Source: Nakamurella silvestris (GTDB taxonomy: Bacteria; Actinomycetota; Actinomycetes; Mycobacteriales; Nakamurellaceae). Taken from it: DNA of 64,000 nt. Below the pieces are notes generated by a model that searched no databases, was not told the DNA's origin, and worked only from the letters and a program-made list of their open reading frames with translations. Shown here in pieces: positions 8,376 to 17,841 of this stretch. The DNA lies in assembly GCA_003576535.1 (NCBI GenBank), contig QXCQ01000132.1:100151-164150 (forward strand). Direction: 5' to 3'. A program made the position numbers and the translations under genes. Numbering within the stretch: position 1 is the first letter of the stretch; each line of letters starts with the position of its first letter.

Positions 8376-8939
8376 GTGCGGGTATTGGGTGTTGACCCGG
8401 GTCTGACCCGTTGCGGGATCGGGGTGGTCGACGGCGGTCCCGGGCTGAAGTCCCAACTCGTCGACGTCTCGGTGATCCGCACCCCGGCCGAGAGCGACCT
8501 GGCCCACCGGCTGCTGTCGGTCTCCGGTCAGGTGGAGGCCTGGTTGGACCGGCACCAACCGGACTCGGTGGCGATCGAGCGGGTGTTCAGCGCCCAGAAC
8601 GTCGTCACGGTGATCGGGACCGCGCAGGTCAGCGGGATCGTCGCCCTGGCCGCCGCCCGGCGGGGGATCCCGGTGGCCTGGCACACCCCCAGCGAGGTCA
8701 AGGCAGCCGTGTCCGGCAACGGGTCGGCGAACAAGCAGCAGGTGACGGCGATGGTCACCCGGATGCTGCGACTGACCACCGGCCCCAAACCGGCCGACGC
8801 CGCCGACGCCCTTGCCCTGTGCCTGTGCCACCTGATGCGCTCACCCATGCAGGCCCGGATGGCCCAACTGGCCGCCCTGGCCAACACCGCCGCAGCTGCG
8901 CGACCGGCGGCCGCTCGATCGAAAGGACCGGCCCGATGA
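8376..8939 (+). CDS. ruvC: Crossover junction endodeoxyribonuclease RuvC
   Basis: RuvC resolves Holliday junctions by symmetric nicking. The 187-residue protein has the RNase H-like fold with its acidic residues: Asp7 in [11 protein letters not shown], Glu in [11 protein letters not shown] (about residue 68) and the aspartates of [13 protein letters not shown] (about 139-142). [14 protein letters not shown]-like residues ([18 protein letters not shown]) are also in place. The GTG start follows GGAGG (8362-8366). The stop overlaps the ruvA start (ATGA), giving a translationally coupled ruvCAB operon under the LexA box. Confidence 0.97.
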   Translation: MRVLGVDPGLTRCGIGVVDGGPGLKSQLVDVSVIRTPAESDLAHRLLSVSGQVEAWLDRHQPDSVAIERVFSAQNVVTVIGTAQVSGIVALAAARRGIPVAWHTPSEVKAAVSGNGSANKQQVTAMVTRMLRLTTGPKPADAADALALCLCHLMRSPMQARMAQLAALANTAAAARPAAARSKGPAR

Positions 8940-9556
8940 TCGCCTCAGTTCGTGGCACCGTCGCCTCCATCGCCCTGGACCACGCCGTCATCGAGGTCGG
9001 TGGGGTGGGCCTGGCGGTCCGGACCACCCCGGGCACCCTGGCCACGCTGCGCCGTGGTGAACCCGCCTACCTGTCGACCACCCTGGTGGTGCGCGAGGAC
9101 TCGCTCACCCTGTTCGGCTTCGCCGACGACGCGGCCAAGGACCTGTTCGTACTGGTGCAGTCGGTCTCCGGGGTCGGGCCCAAGATCGCGTTGGCCCTGC
9201 TCGCCGTCTTCAGCCCGGACGATCTGCGCCGCGCCCTCGGTTCGGGGGACACCGCCGCGCTGACCAAGGCCCCGGGCATCGGCAAACGTGGTGCCGAGCG
9301 GTTGGTGCTGGAACTGCGGGACAAGGTCGGGGCCATCGGTTCGGTCGAGGGCGTCGGTGCCCAGTCCGGAGCTGCCGGCGGAATCCTGTGGCGGGACAAA
9401 CTCACCGATGCCCTGGTGGGTCTGGGCTTCACCGCGAAACAGGCCGGGGATGCCGTCGACTCGGTCGCCGCCGAGACCGACGACCCGGCAGTGCTCAGCG
9501 GTGATGTCGGTGTGCTGCTGCGCCGTTCCCTCGCCCTGCTCGGCCGGAACCGATGA
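8936..9556 (+). CDS. ruvA: Holliday junction branch migration protein RuvA
   Basis: RuvA tetramers bind the four-way junction and load the RuvB motor. The protein has 206 residues. The N-terminal OB fold starts [12 protein letters not shown]. The two helix-hairpin-helix repeats are visible in [17 protein letters not shown] and [20 protein letters not shown] flexible linker (about 135-155) leads to the C-terminal three-helix domain [18 protein letters not shown] that contacts RuvB. The ATG overlaps the ruvC stop by 4 nt. Confidence 0.97.
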   Translation: MIASVRGTVASIALDHAVIEVGGVGLAVRTTPGTLATLRRGEPAYLSTTLVVREDSLTLFGFADDAAKDLFVLVQSVSGVGPKIALALLAVFSPDDLRRALGSGDTAALTKAPGIGKRGAERLVLELRDKVGAIGSVEGVGAQSGAAGGILWRDKLTDALVGLGFTAKQAGDAVDSVAAETDDPAVLSGDVGVLLRRSLALLGRNR

Positions 9557-9580
9557 CCGGGTGTCGATGATGGAGTGCCG

Positions 9581-10678
9581 ATGATGGAGTACAGCGACGA
9601 GGAGATCTTCGCCGGCGTCGGTGATCGGATCGACGAGATCGCCTCCGCCCAGGCGATCGTGGGGGACAACGAGGTCGAGAGTTCGCTGCGCCCCAAGAAT
9701 CTCGCCGAGTTCGTCGGTCAGGTCCGGGTCCGGGAACAGCTGGAACTGGTGCTCGGCGCGGCCAAGCTGCGGGGGAGCCCGCCCGACCACGTGCTGCTCG
9801 CCGGTCCACCGGGCCTTGGCAAGACCTCGCTGTCGATGATCATCGCCTCCGAGCTCGGGGCCGGCCTGCGGATCACTTCCGGCCCGGCCCTGGAACGGGC
9901 CGGGGACCTGGCGGCGATGCTGTCCAACCTGACCGAGGGGGACGTGCTCTTCATCGACGAGATCCACCGGATCGCCCGACCGGCCGAGGAGATGCTGTAC
10001 CTGGCGATGGAGGACTTCCGGGTCGACGTCATCGTCGGCAAGGGACCGGGGGCCACCTCGATCCCGTTGGAGATCGCTCCCTTCACCCTGGTCGGTGCCA
10101 CCACCCGGTCCGGACAGCTGACGAGCCCGCTGCGCGACCGGTTCGGGTTCACCGCGCACATGGAGTTCTACACGGCCGAGGAACTGCACCGGGTGCTCAC
10201 CCGGTCGGCGGCCATCCTCGGGGTGGAGCTGCTGTCGGAGGCGGCGATGGAGATCGCCGGCAGATCCCGTGGCACGCCCCGTATCGCCAACCGGCTGCTG
10301 CGCCGGGTCCGGGACTACGCCCAGGTCCGCGCCGACGGTCGGGTGACCGTGGACATCGCACGGGAGGCCCTGGCCGTCTACGACGTCGACGCCCTCGGGC
10401 TGGACCGACTGGACCGCGCGGTGCTCACCGTCCTGTGCAAATCCTTCGGCGGCGGACCGGTGGGTCTGACCACCCTCGCGGTGGCGGTCGGGGAGGAGCC
10501 GACCACGGTGGAGGAGGTCTGCGAACCCTTCCTCGTGCGGGTCGGCATGCTCGCCCGGACCCCCCGCGGACGGGTGGCCACCCAGCTCGCCTGGGACCAC
10601 CTCGGGCTGACGCCGAGTGCCTCGGCCACGGCGGCGGTCACCCTCTTCGACCCGATGGACGACGAACCGCAGGGCTGA
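9581..10678 (+). CDS. ruvB: Holliday junction ATPase RuvB
   Basis: RuvB is the hexameric AAA+ motor that drives branch migration on RuvA-bound junctions. Visible are [13 protein letters not shown] (Walker A), [10 protein letters not shown] (Walker B), [19 protein letters not shown] (sensor 1 and arginine finger region) and the C-terminal winged helix with TPRGRVAT. Three in-frame starts (GTG 9575, ATG 9581, ATG 9584) lie close together. ATG 9581 is used because GGAG at 9572-9575 then has a 5-nt spacer; 9584 is equally plausible. The start sits in a small tandem duplication, CGATGATGGAGT at 9566 and 9580. Length is about 365 residues, a little over the common 340. Confidence 0.96.
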   Translation: MMEYSDEEIFAGVGDRIDEIASAQAIVGDNEVESSLRPKNLAEFVGQVRVREQLELVLGAAKLRGSPPDHVLLAGPPGLGKTSLSMIIASELGAGLRITSGPALERAGDLAAMLSNLTEGDVLFIDEIHRIARPAEEMLYLAMEDFRVDVIVGKGPGATSIPLEIAPFTLVGATTRSGQLTSPLRDRFGFTAHMEFYTAEELHRVLTRSAAILGVELLSEAAMEIAGRSRGTPRIANRLLRRVRDYAQVRADGRVTVDIAREALAVYDVDALGLDRLDRAVLTVLCKSFGGGPVGLTTLAVAVGEEPTTVEEVCEPFLVRVGMLARTPRGRVATQLAWDHLGLTPSASATAAVTLFDPMDDEPQG

Positions 10679-10970
10679 GGTCAGAGATTCACGTCACGCT
10701 CCGGTACTCTTACCATGACTGCTGTGCGCGCTGGCGATGTTTTCGGTAAGTCGTCCCGGCAGCGCCGCTGCCGGACGGTTGCCCGAGGATCGAGCCGGAA
10801 CACGCAGCACGTCCCTATGGCGAGGTCATCGACCTGCTCCGGCCACCGCCGGATCGGGTCCGGCTGCTGGTAACGAGCCGGACCGTAGGTCGAAGTCCCC
10901 AGCGCCGACTGAAACTAGTGCCGATCGACAACCCATCCGGTCGAAACTTGAGTAGAGCACGAGGAGAACC
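10679..10970. other. 292-bp spacer ruvB-yajC
   Basis: No convincing gene is seen; the one short open frame (10737-10955) has no family resemblance and no ribosome-binding site. The spacer probably holds the yajC-secDF promoter. GAGGAG at 10961-10966 is the yajC Shine-Dalgarno. Confidence 0.5.
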
Positions 10971-11315
10971 ATGGAATCACTGTTACTGCCCCTGGTCATG
11001 TTCGGTGGCCTTGGCGCCCTGATGTACTTCCAGGTCAAGAAGCAGAAGCGGGTCGCCGCCTCGGTCCAGCAGATGCAGGACTCCGTGACCCCGGGCGTAG
11101 AGGTGATGACCACCTCCGGCTTGCACGGCCACGTCGTGTCGGTGACCGATGACCACATCTTCGTGGAGGTCGCCCCTGGTGTCACCACCAAGTGGGTCCG
11201 GGCCGCCGTACGCGAGGTCATCGTGCCTCCCGTCGACAGCCTTGAGGACGATCTGAACGCCCTCAACACCGACTCGGTCATCCTGGAGAAATCCGACAAG
11301 AGGGACCTCGGCTAG
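10971..11315 (+). CDS. yajC: Sec translocon accessory protein YajC
   Basis: YajC is a small single-pass membrane protein associated with SecDF-YidC. Of 114 residues, 3-20 form the membrane helix (LLLPLVMFGGLGALMYF), followed by the typical basic cytoplasmic run VKKQKR and the family segment VTPGVEVMTTSGLHGHV. An acidic C-terminal tail follows. GAGGAG precedes the ATG by 4 nt. secD and secF lie downstream, as in most bacteria, but 165 nt of hairpin-rich sequence intervenes before secD. Confidence 0.93.
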   Translation: MESLLLPLVMFGGLGALMYFQVKKQKRVAASVQQMQDSVTPGVEVMTTSGLHGHVVSVTDDHIFVEVAPGVTTKWVRAAVREVIVPPVDSLEDDLNALNTDSVILEKSDKRDLG

Positions 11316-11452
11316 AGTAGCCGCGAAATCTTTTGCGGTGGCCCGCCGACCCCGGTGGGCCACCGCGCCAGCGTTTCCACGCCGGACGAAAAGCTTGTCC
11401 GGCATTCAACGGTGCTCTCCGCCACAGCGCTCCTGATGGGTCGCTGTGGCGG
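11310..11452 (+). promoter_or_regulatory. Three successive hairpins in the yajC-secD spacer
   Basis: GGCTA-GAG-TAGCC (11310-11322) overlaps the yajC stop. GCGGTGGCCC (11335-11344) pairs perfectly with GGGCCACCGC (11357-11366) over a 12-nt loop. CCGCCACAGCG (11419-11429) pairs perfectly with CGCTGTGGCGG (11442-11452) over another 12-nt loop, ending 28 nt before secD. They may be attenuators or partial terminators setting the yajC:secDF ratio. No U-tracts are present. Confidence 0.55.
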
Positions 11453-11480
11453 CAGCGCGTGACGAGAAGATAGGTCAGAC

Positions 11481-13484
11481 GTGGCAACACCGGCTGGGCA
11501 GTTCCGCCCCGTGCGCTTGATCATGACATTTGTCGTGATCACTGCAGCTCTGTATTCCTTGGTCTTTTTCACTGGTGGTTCCAATACCCCGAAACTCGGT
11601 ATTGACCTCCAAGGTGGAACCCGGATCACCCTCCGGGCCGAAACACTGGACGGATCGACGCCCAGCAGGGCGTCGATGAACCAGGCCCGAGACATCATGT
11701 CCAACCGGGTCAACGGTTCCGGTGTCTCCGGCGGCCAGGTCCAGATCGACGGCAGCAATGTCCTGGTGGTGACGGTCCCCGGCAACGAGGATCTGACCAA
11801 CCTGGCCCGCAGCGCCCAGCTGAACTTCCGCCCGGTGGTGACGAGCCAGCTCCAGGCCGGCCTCACCCAACAGCTTCCGCCGACGGACGGCACGGACGCC
11901 CCGGCCACCGGCACCGACGCGCCGGCCACCGGCACCGATGCCCCGGCCACCGGGACCGACGCACCTGCCACCGGGACGAGCTCCGCCTCGGCCACCGTGG
12001 GCAACGCGCCGACCACCGGTGCCACCGCCCCGGCAACGGGCGCGACCGCACCGGCCACCAGCCCGGCGAAGTCGACCGCGGCCGCCACCGGCTCGAGCGA
12101 AGCACCTCAGGGCCTGCGGGCACCGGGTGCGGCGACGACCACCGCGACGGACGAGGCCACCGGTTCGGTGACCACCCAGGCCGAGAGCAGTGGGCCGGCC
12201 ACCACGGGGTCCGAGGTCGCCACCACCGAGGGCAGTGAGCCGGCCACCACCGGTTCCGAGGTCGCCACCACCGACGCCACAGGCACCGACGCCCCGGGCA
12301 CGGACGCTCAGGGCACCGACGCCCCGGGCACCGCAGCCCCCGGAACGGTCGCCTGGCCGGAAGGGTCGGACTCCAAGGTCCCGACCCAGCCCGCCACCGA
12401 CGACCCCGCCGACTGGGCCGCCTGGAAGACCGCCGCCCAGGCCTCGCTGGCCACCTTGACCTGTGCCGACGTCAACGCCTACCAGGGCCTTGACCGCCCC
12501 GAGCGTCCGCTGATCGCCTGCGATCAGGACGGCTTCTACATCTACGTCCTCGACGCCACGATCATTCCGGGCAGCGAGATCGACTCCGCCACCTCGGGTC
12601 TGAGCTCCTCCGGCTCCGGCTGGACCGTCACCTTGAACTTCAAGTCCACCGGGTTCAACACCTGGAGCAACTACACCGCCAACAACGTCGGCAGCCAGGT
12701 GGCCTTCGCCCTCGACGGCGAGGTCGTCTCCGCGCCGACCATCAACGGCCCGATCACCACCGTCGGCACCGAGATCACCGGCAACTTCGATCAGAAGAGC
12801 GCGGCCTCGCTGGCCAACTCGCTGAAGTTCGGTGCCCTGCCGCTCGCCTTCGAGCGGGGCATCTCCGAGTCCGTCTCCGCCGAGCTCGGCCTGGAGTACC
12901 TGACCGCCGGTCTGATCGCCGGTGGTATCGGACTCCTGCTCGTCGTCATCTACTGCCTCATCTACTACCGACTCCTCGGCGTCATCACCATCCTGTCGCT
13001 GCTGCTGTCCTTCGGGCTGGTCTACGCCGTGATGGTGCTGCTGGGCCGCTGGATCGGGCTGTCCCTGGACATGGCCGGTGTGGCGGGTCTGATCATCGCG
13101 ATCGGTATCACCGCCGACTCCTTCGTCATCTACTTCGAACGGCTCAAGGACGAGGTCCGGGAGGGCCGAACCTTCAGATCGGCGGTGCCACGAGGGTGGC
13201 AGCAGGCGAAACGGACCATTCTGTCCGCCGACGCCGTCACCTTCCTCGCCTCGGCCGTCCTGTACGTGCTGGCGGTCGGTGAGGTCAAGGGCTTCGCCTT
13301 CACGCTGGGTCTGTCCACGGTGCTCGACCTCGTGGTCGTGTTCCTGGTGACCCACCCGCTGGTGGCGCTCGCCTCCGGCAGCAAGATCTTCTCCTCGCCC
13401 AAGTGGTCCGGTCTCGGCGCGGTCGCCGCTGCCGGTGCCGAGCGCCGGGCGTCCCAGGCCAAACTCGTGACCAAGGAGGCCTGA
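11481..13484 (+). CDS. secD: Protein translocase subunit SecD with a long Thr/Ala/Pro-rich insertion
   Basis: SecD, with SecF, uses the proton-motive force to help pull proteins through SecYEG. The N-terminal helix (MTFVVITAALYSLVFFTGG), the LGIDLQGGTRITLRAE motif, and the C-terminal block of five helices with GIGLLLVVIYCLIYYRLLGV and GLIIAIGITADSFVIYFERLKDE are all present. The 667-residue protein is longer than usual. About residues 135-300, inside the extracytoplasmic P1 region, are a low-complexity insertion with GTDAPAT repeated four times and two SGPATTGSEVATT-like units. Expanded linkers here are known in some actinobacteria. The start is GTG with a weak Shine-Dalgarno. Confidence 0.95.
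   Translation: MATPAGQFRPVRLIMTFVVITAALYSLVFFTGGSNTPKLGIDLQGGTRITLRAETLDGSTPSRASMNQARDIMSNRVNGSGVSGGQVQIDGSNVLVVTVPGNEDLTNLARSAQLNFRPVVTSQLQAGLTQQLPPTDGTDAPATGTDAPATGTDAPATGTDAPATGTSSASATVGNAPTTGATAPATGATAPATSPAKSTAAATGSSEAPQGLRAPGAATTTATDEATGSVTTQAESSGPATTGSEVATTEGSEPATTGSEVATTDATGTDAPGTDAQGTDAPGTAAPGTVAWPEGSDSKVPTQPATDDPADWAAWKTAAQASLATLTCADVNAYQGLDRPERPLIACDQDGFYIYVLDATIIPGSEIDSATSGLSSSGSGWTVTLNFKSTGFNTWSNYTANNVGSQVAFALDGEVVSAPTINGPITTVGTEITGNFDQKSAASLANSLKFGALPLAFERGISESVSAELGLEYLTAGLIAGGIGLLLVVIYCLIYYRLLGVITILSLLLSFGLVYAVMVLLGRWIGLSLDMAGVAGLIIAIGITADSFVIYFERLKDEVREGRTFRSAVPRGWQQAKRTILSADAVTFLASAVLYVLAVGEVKGFAFTLGLSTVLDLVVVFLVTHPLVALASGSKIFSSPKWSGLGAVAAAGAERRASQAKLVTKEA
11889..11972 (+). 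repeat. 4 x 21-bp tandem repeat inside secD
   Basis: Four 21-bp units, GGCACGGACGCCCCGGCCAC-C type, encode GTDAPAT each time. They differ only at a few, mostly synonymous, positions. They lie in frame, so copy-number change would lengthen or shorten the SecD linker without a frameshift. Confidence 0.85.
12183..12272 (+). repeat. 2 x 45-bp tandem repeat inside secD
   Basis: Two consecutive 45-bp units encode ESSGPATTGSEVATT and EGSEPATTGSEVATT, in frame within the SecD insertion. A looser run of GTDAPGT/GTDAQGT codons follows at about 12286-12340. Confidence 0.75.
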
Positions 13485-13486
13485 GG

Positions 13487-14698
13487 ATGACCGACACCCT
13501 GACTCCCCAGCCCGCACCATCGACGAAGAAGCACTCCTTCCTGAGTCGCCTGTCCACCGGTACCGGGGCGTTCAACGTCCTGGGACCGCGGAACATCTAC
13601 TACCGTGTCGCCGGCATCATGCTGATCGCCTCGGTGCTGCTGATCGCCTTCAAGCAGTTCAACCTGGGCATCGAGTTCGCCGGCGGCACCAAGATCCAGT
13701 TCGCCGCGAACACCAGCCAGATCAACACCGACGAGGTCGGCAAGACCGTCGCCGAGGCCGTCAGCATCGACTCCGCCACGGCGCAGAAGATCGGTGACAA
13801 CAGCGTTCAGGTCCGCACCGAGGCCCTGAGCCCGGAGCAGATCGCCCTCGCGAAGACGGCGATCGTCGACAAGTTCGGCGTCGATGCGGCGAGTGTCTCG
13901 GCCTCGGACGTGTCCGAGACCTGGGGCTCGGAGATCTCCTCGCGGGCACTGCTCGCCCTGGTGGTCTTCCTCGTCCTGGTGAGTGTGTTCCTGGCCCTGC
14001 GGTACGAGCGACGGGTCGCCGTCGGTGCCGTCGTGTCGGTCCTGCACGACCTCATCATCACGGCCGGCATCTACTCGCTGGTCGGTTTCGAGGTCACCCC
14101 CGCAACGGTCATCGGCATCCTGACCATCCTCGGTTTCTCCTTGTACGACACCGTGGTGGTGTACGACAAGGTGCGGGAGAACACGAAGGGTCTGACCAGT
14201 CTGATCCGCCGCAACTACCTGGAAGCGGCGAACCTGGCCGTCAACCAGACGTTGATGCGCTCCATCAACACCTCGCTGATCGCGCTGCTCCCGGTGGCCG
14301 GTCTGCTGGTGGCCGGTGTGGCCATCCTCGGCTCGGGCACCCTGAAGGACCTCGCCCTGGTCATGCTCGTCGGCATGATCGTGGCCGGGTACTCCTCGAT
14401 CTTCATCGCCGTGCCGGTGGCCGTCGACCTGAAGCTGCGCGAGCCGCTGATCAAGGCGCACACCGCCCGCGTCGCCGCCAAGCGCAAGGCCGAGGGTGTC
14501 GTGGTCGACGCCGACGGTGATCCGATCTCGGTGCGTGGAGTCGAAGCAGGTGCGGTCACCAAGGTGTCCCACGCCGAGTCCGCGGCCCTGGCCGACGGTG
14601 TTCTCGGTGGACGTGGCACCGGTGCCCCGCGTCCGGGTGTCAAGCCCGTGCGTTCCTCCGGAAAGGGAGCCACTCCCACCGGTAAACGCGGCCGCTGA
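13487..14698 (+). CDS. secF: Protein translocase subunit SecF
   Basis: This is the partner of SecD in the accessory translocase. The 403-residue protein has the first helix at about residues 43-60 (VAGIMLIASVLLIAF), the SecF motif LGIEFAGGTKIQF, the extracytoplasmic domain, and a C-terminal five-helix bundle including GFSLYDTVVVYDKVRENT and the NQTLMRSINTSLIALLPV segment. A basic, flexible C-terminal tail of ~75 residues follows. AAGGAGG inside the secD 3' end precedes the ATG, which starts 2 nt after the secD stop: tight coupling. Confidence 0.96.
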   Translation: MTDTLTPQPAPSTKKHSFLSRLSTGTGAFNVLGPRNIYYRVAGIMLIASVLLIAFKQFNLGIEFAGGTKIQFAANTSQINTDEVGKTVAEAVSIDSATAQKIGDNSVQVRTEALSPEQIALAKTAIVDKFGVDAASVSASDVSETWGSEISSRALLALVVFLVLVSVFLALRYERRVAVGAVVSVLHDLIITAGIYSLVGFEVTPATVIGILTILGFSLYDTVVVYDKVRENTKGLTSLIRRNYLEAANLAVNQTLMRSINTSLIALLPVAGLLVAGVAILGSGTLKDLALVMLVGMIVAGYSSIFIAVPVAVDLKLREPLIKAHTARVAAKRKAEGVVVDADGDPISVRGVEAGAVTKVSHAESAALADGVLGGRGTGAPRPGVKPVRSSGKGATPTGKRGR

Positions 14699-14713
14699 GC
14701 CGTGACGTTCCTC

Positions 14714-14759
14714 CCGCAGCCGTCCCCGATGGATGAAGATCCGTCGGGGGCGGCTGCGG
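14714..14759 (+). terminator. 16-bp hairpin after secF
   Basis: CCGCAGCCGTCCCCGA (14714-14729) pairs with TCGGGGGCGGCTGCGG (14744-14759), with one G-U pair and a 14-nt loop. It begins 15 nt after the secF stop and is followed by a T-rich-for-this-genome stretch (TGTTTCCTGGGCCTTTCG). It overlaps the earliest possible apt start codons. Confidence 0.65.
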
Positions 14760-15328
14760 TGTTTCCTGGGCCTTTCGTTGCCGGGACGGACCGGGCTGCG
14801 GCGGTCGCCGCTGCTGCCGGGTACCTGAGCTCCCTGGCCCGGATCGTGCCGGACTTCCCCCGGCCCGGCATCCTGTTCCGCGACCTGACCTCGGTGCTCG
14901 TCGACCGGCACGCCCTCCCCGCCGTCGCCGCCGGACTCGCGGCCGGCGCGGTCGAACCCTTCGATCTGGTCGCGGGTCTGGACGCTCGCGGTTTCCTCTT
15001 CGGTGCGGCCGTGGCCATGTACTCCGGCACCGGCGTGCTCGCCGTTCGCAAGGCCGGCAAACTCGCCGGCGCGGTGATCGGCGAGGACTACGACCTGGAA
15101 TACGGTTCGGCCCGCATCGAACTCCATCCCGACGACGTGCCGACCGGTTCCCGGGTGCTGATCGTCGACGACGTGCTGGCCACCGGGGGCACCGCGGCGG
15201 CTGCGATCCGCCTGCTGGAACGGGCCGGGGCCGTGGTGGTCGGGGTGTCCGTGGCCATGGAGCTTCACGCCCTCGGCGGAAGAGCGCGCATCCCGTCTGT
15301 CCCGGTGGCCGCGATCCTGCAGGTCTGA
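14759..15328 (+). CDS. apt: Adenine phosphoribosyltransferase
   Basis: Apt converts adenine and PRPP to AMP in purine salvage. Family blocks are clear: DFPRPGILFRDLTSVL, GLDARGFLFGAAVA, VRKAGKLAGAVIGEDYDLEYG, and the PRPP loop VLIVDDVLATGGTA. The frame is open from a GTG at 14702, but that start would place the secF-apt hairpin inside the coding region. The GTG at 14759 follows the hairpin and gives 189 residues, close to the usual ~180; it is preferred. Apt between secF and relA is the standard actinobacterial order. Confidence 0.92.
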   Translation: MFPGPFVAGTDRAAAVAAAAGYLSSLARIVPDFPRPGILFRDLTSVLVDRHALPAVAAGLAAGAVEPFDLVAGLDARGFLFGAAVAMYSGTGVLAVRKAGKLAGAVIGEDYDLEYGSARIELHPDDVPTGSRVLIVDDVLATGGTAAAAIRLLERAGAVVVGVSVAMELHALGGRARIPSVPVAAILQV

Positions 15329-15403
15329 GCCCTGCGGTTCACCCGTCCGGCCGATCGGTCGACCGTCACAGCCGGTCCGCCGGGTGGTCCGGGCAAACGC
15401 GGA

Positions 15404-15409
15404 TATGCT
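15404..15409 (+). promoter_or_regulatory. Candidate -10 element of relA
   Basis: TATGCT fits TANNNT and lies 49 nt before the relA start codon. No good -35 is seen. A small GAGTG/CACTC stem lies in the predicted leader. Confidence 0.4.
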
Positions 15410-15458
15410 GGTGAGTGGGGTTCACTCCGTCGAAAGGACCCCAGCCTGAGGAGAACTG

Positions 15459-17786
15459 GTGACTTCTGACGTAACCGGTGTGAGTCCGCAACCGACCACG
15501 GGCGAGCCGCCGGCGCCGGCCCCCGGCCCCGTGCAGCCCTCGGCGACCAGACGTGTCCGGGCCCGGTTGGCCCGCCGGATGAGCGGGCAGCGGCCTGCCC
15601 CGTCACCGGTGAAGACCGTGCTGGAACCGTTGATCGCGGTGCACCGCAACCTTCACCCGAAGGCCGACCTGAAGATCCTGCAGAAGGCCTACGAGGTCGC
15701 CGAGGAGGCCCACCGCGGCCAGTTCCGCAAGTCCGGCGACCCGTACATCACCCACCCCCTCGCGGTGGCGACCGTGCTCGCCGACCTCGGTATGGACACC
15801 ACCACCGTGGTCGCCGCTCTGCTGCACGACACCGTCGAGGACACCCCCTACACCCTCGAGGACGTCACCCGTGACTTCTCCTCCGAGGTCGCGCATCTGG
15901 TCGACGGGGTCACCAAACTCGACAAGGTCAACTTCGGCGACGCCGCCGAGGCCGAGACGATCCGCAAGATGGTCATCGCGATGGCCCGCGACCCCCGGGT
16001 CCTGGTCATCAAGCTGGCCGACCGGCTGCACAACATGCGCACCATGCGGTTCCTCGCCCCGGAGAAGCAGGCGAAGAAGGCACGGGAAACACTGGAGGTG
16101 CTGGCCCCGCTGGCCCACCGGCTCGGCATGGCCACCATCAAGTGGGAGCTGGAGGATCTGGCCTTCGCGATCCTGCATCCGAAACGGTACGACGAGATCG
16201 TCCGGCTGGTCGCCGATCGCGCTCCCTCGCGCGACACCTACCTGTCGACGGTCAAGGAGGAGCTGACGGCGGAGCTGTCGGCCGCCAAACTCGACGCCGA
16301 GGTGGTGGGCCGGGAGAAGCACTACTACTCGATCTACCAGAAGATGCAGGCCCGGGGTCGTGACTTCGACGAGATCCACGACCTGGTCGCGGTCCGCATC
16401 CTGGTCGGTTCGGTCCGGGAGTGCTACGCGGCCATGGGTGTGGTCCATGCCCTCTGGCAGCCCATGCCCGGACGGTTCAAGGACTACATCGCCCAACCGC
16501 GGTACGGGGTCTACCAGTCCCTGCACACCACCGTGATCGGCCCCGGCGGCAAACCGCTGGAGGTGCAGATCCGCACCCTGGAGATGCACCACACCGCCGA
16601 GTTCGGCATCGCCTCGCACTGGCGGTACAAGGAGACCAAGGGCACTCACCAGGGGAGCGCGGCCACCGTCGACGAGATGGCGTGGATGCGTCAGCTCCTG
16701 GACTGGCAGAAGGAAGCGGGGGACCCGGGGGAGTTCCTCGACAACCTGCGGTACGAGATGGCCTCGCGGGAGATCTTCGTGTTCACCCCCAAGGGCGACA
16801 TCATCACCCTGCCTGCGGGCTCCACGCCGGTCGACCTGGCCTACGCGGTGCACACCGAGGTCGGCAACCGGTGCATCGGGGCGAAGGTCAACGGACGTCT
16901 GGTGGCGCTGGAGCGCACCCTGGACAACGGCCAGATCGTCGAGATCTTCACCTCCAAGGCGGTGGGTGCCGGTCCGAGTCGGGACTGGCTCAACTTCGTG
17001 GTCTCCTCCCGGGCGAAAACCAAGATCCGCCAGCACTTCGCCAAGGAACGACGCGACGAGGCGATCGAGATCGGCAAGGAGGGTATCGCCAAGGCGGTCC
17101 GCCGGGCCGGTCTTCCGGTGCAGCGGTTGATCTCCCACGACAACCTGGCCGCGGTCGCCCACGACCTGGGTTACCGGGACATCGCAGCGCTGTATGCGGC
17201 GGTGGGGGAGAACCACGTCGCCGCGACCACCGTTGTCACCAAGGTGATCTCGCTGCAGGGCGGGGTGGACGAGGCCGATGAGGAGATCACGGCCCGGTCG
17301 GCGCCGCTCGCGCCGCGACGCCCCCGGCCGAACGCCGATGCCGGTGTGCTGGTCAAGGGTCTGTCGGACATCCAGATCAAGCTGGCCCGATGCTGCACGC
17401 CGGTCCCCGGGGACGACATCCTGGGCTTCATCACCAAATCCGGATCGGTCTCGGTGCACCGGCGGGACTGCACCAACGCCGAGTTCCTGCAGTCCGAACC
17501 GGACCGGTTGATCGAGGTCGCCTGGGATCCGCATTCGGCCTCGGTGTTCCTGGTGGCGATCCAGGTGGAGGCCCTCGACCGGCACCGCCTGCTGTCCGAC
17601 ATCACGAAAACCCTGGCCGACGAGAAGGTCAACATCCTGTCGGCGAACCTGTCGATGACGAAGGACCGGATGGCCATCACCAAATTCTCCTTCGAGATGG
17701 CCGATCCCAAACACCTCGGGCACCTGCTGCGTGCGGTGCGAGGGGTGGAAGGTGTCTACGACGTCTACCGGGTGACCAACGCCTGA
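15459..17786 (+). CDS. relA: Bifunctional (p)ppGpp synthetase/hydrolase RelA/SpoT (Rel)
   Basis: This is the stringent-response enzyme. The 775-residue protein has a disordered N-terminus (~55 residues) and an HD hydrolase domain ([48 protein letters not shown]). The synthetase domain follows ([34 protein letters not shown]), then TGS ([21 protein letters not shown]), a conserved-cysteine region ([16 protein letters not shown]) and an ACT domain at the end. Both catalytic sites look intact, so synthesis and hydrolysis are both expected. GAGGAG precedes the GTG start. Confidence 0.97.
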   Translation: MTSDVTGVSPQPTTGEPPAPAPGPVQPSATRRVRARLARRMSGQRPAPSPVKTVLEPLIAVHRNLHPKADLKILQKAYEVAEEAHRGQFRKSGDPYITHPLAVATVLADLGMDTTTVVAALLHDTVEDTPYTLEDVTRDFSSEVAHLVDGVTKLDKVNFGDAAEAETIRKMVIAMARDPRVLVIKLADRLHNMRTMRFLAPEKQAKKARETLEVLAPLAHRLGMATIKWELEDLAFAILHPKRYDEIVRLVADRAPSRDTYLSTVKEELTAELSAAKLDAEVVGREKHYYSIYQKMQARGRDFDEIHDLVAVRILVGSVRECYAAMGVVHALWQPMPGRFKDYIAQPRYGVYQSLHTTVIGPGGKPLEVQIRTLEMHHTAEFGIASHWRYKETKGTHQGSAATVDEMAWMRQLLDWQKEAGDPGEFLDNLRYEMASREIFVFTPKGDIITLPAGSTPVDLAYAVHTEVGNRCIGAKVNGRLVALERTLDNGQIVEIFTSKAVGAGPSRDWLNFVVSSRAKTKIRQHFAKERRDEAIEIGKEGIAKAVRRAGLPVQRLISHDNLAAVAHDLGYRDIAALYAAVGENHVAATTVVTKVISLQGGVDEADEEITARSAPLAPRRPRPNADAGVLVKGLSDIQIKLARCCTPVPGDDILGFITKSGSVSVHRRDCTNAEFLQSEPDRLIEVAWDPHSASVFLVAIQVEALDRHRLLSDITKTLADEKVNILSANLSMTKDRMAITKFSFEMADPKHLGHLLRAVRGVEGVYDVYRVTNA

Positions 17787-17794
17787 ACGCTGCC

Positions 17795-17841
17795 GTTTGT
17801 GGCACCTGATGCTCGAAATTCGAGCATCAGGTGCCACAAAC
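17795..17841. terminator. Perfect 47-bp palindrome between convergent relA and winged-helix gene
   Basis: Two exact 23-bp arms, GTTTGTGGCACCTGATGCTC-GAA and its complement, flank one central A. The element begins 9 nt after the relA stop and covers the stop and last codons of the opposing gene, so it can act as a bidirectional terminator. I found no second copy in the window. Confidence 0.75.

Noticed and set aside
10737-10955. 72-codon frame in the ruvB-yajC spacer
   Set aside because: No ribosome-binding site, Arg/Pro-rich composition, no resemblance to known proteins.
13130-15268. Very long - strand open frame opposite secD-secF-apt
   Set aside because: A high-GC shadow frame; composition is Arg/Gly/Asp-rich with no family motif, and three well-supported genes lie on the + strand.
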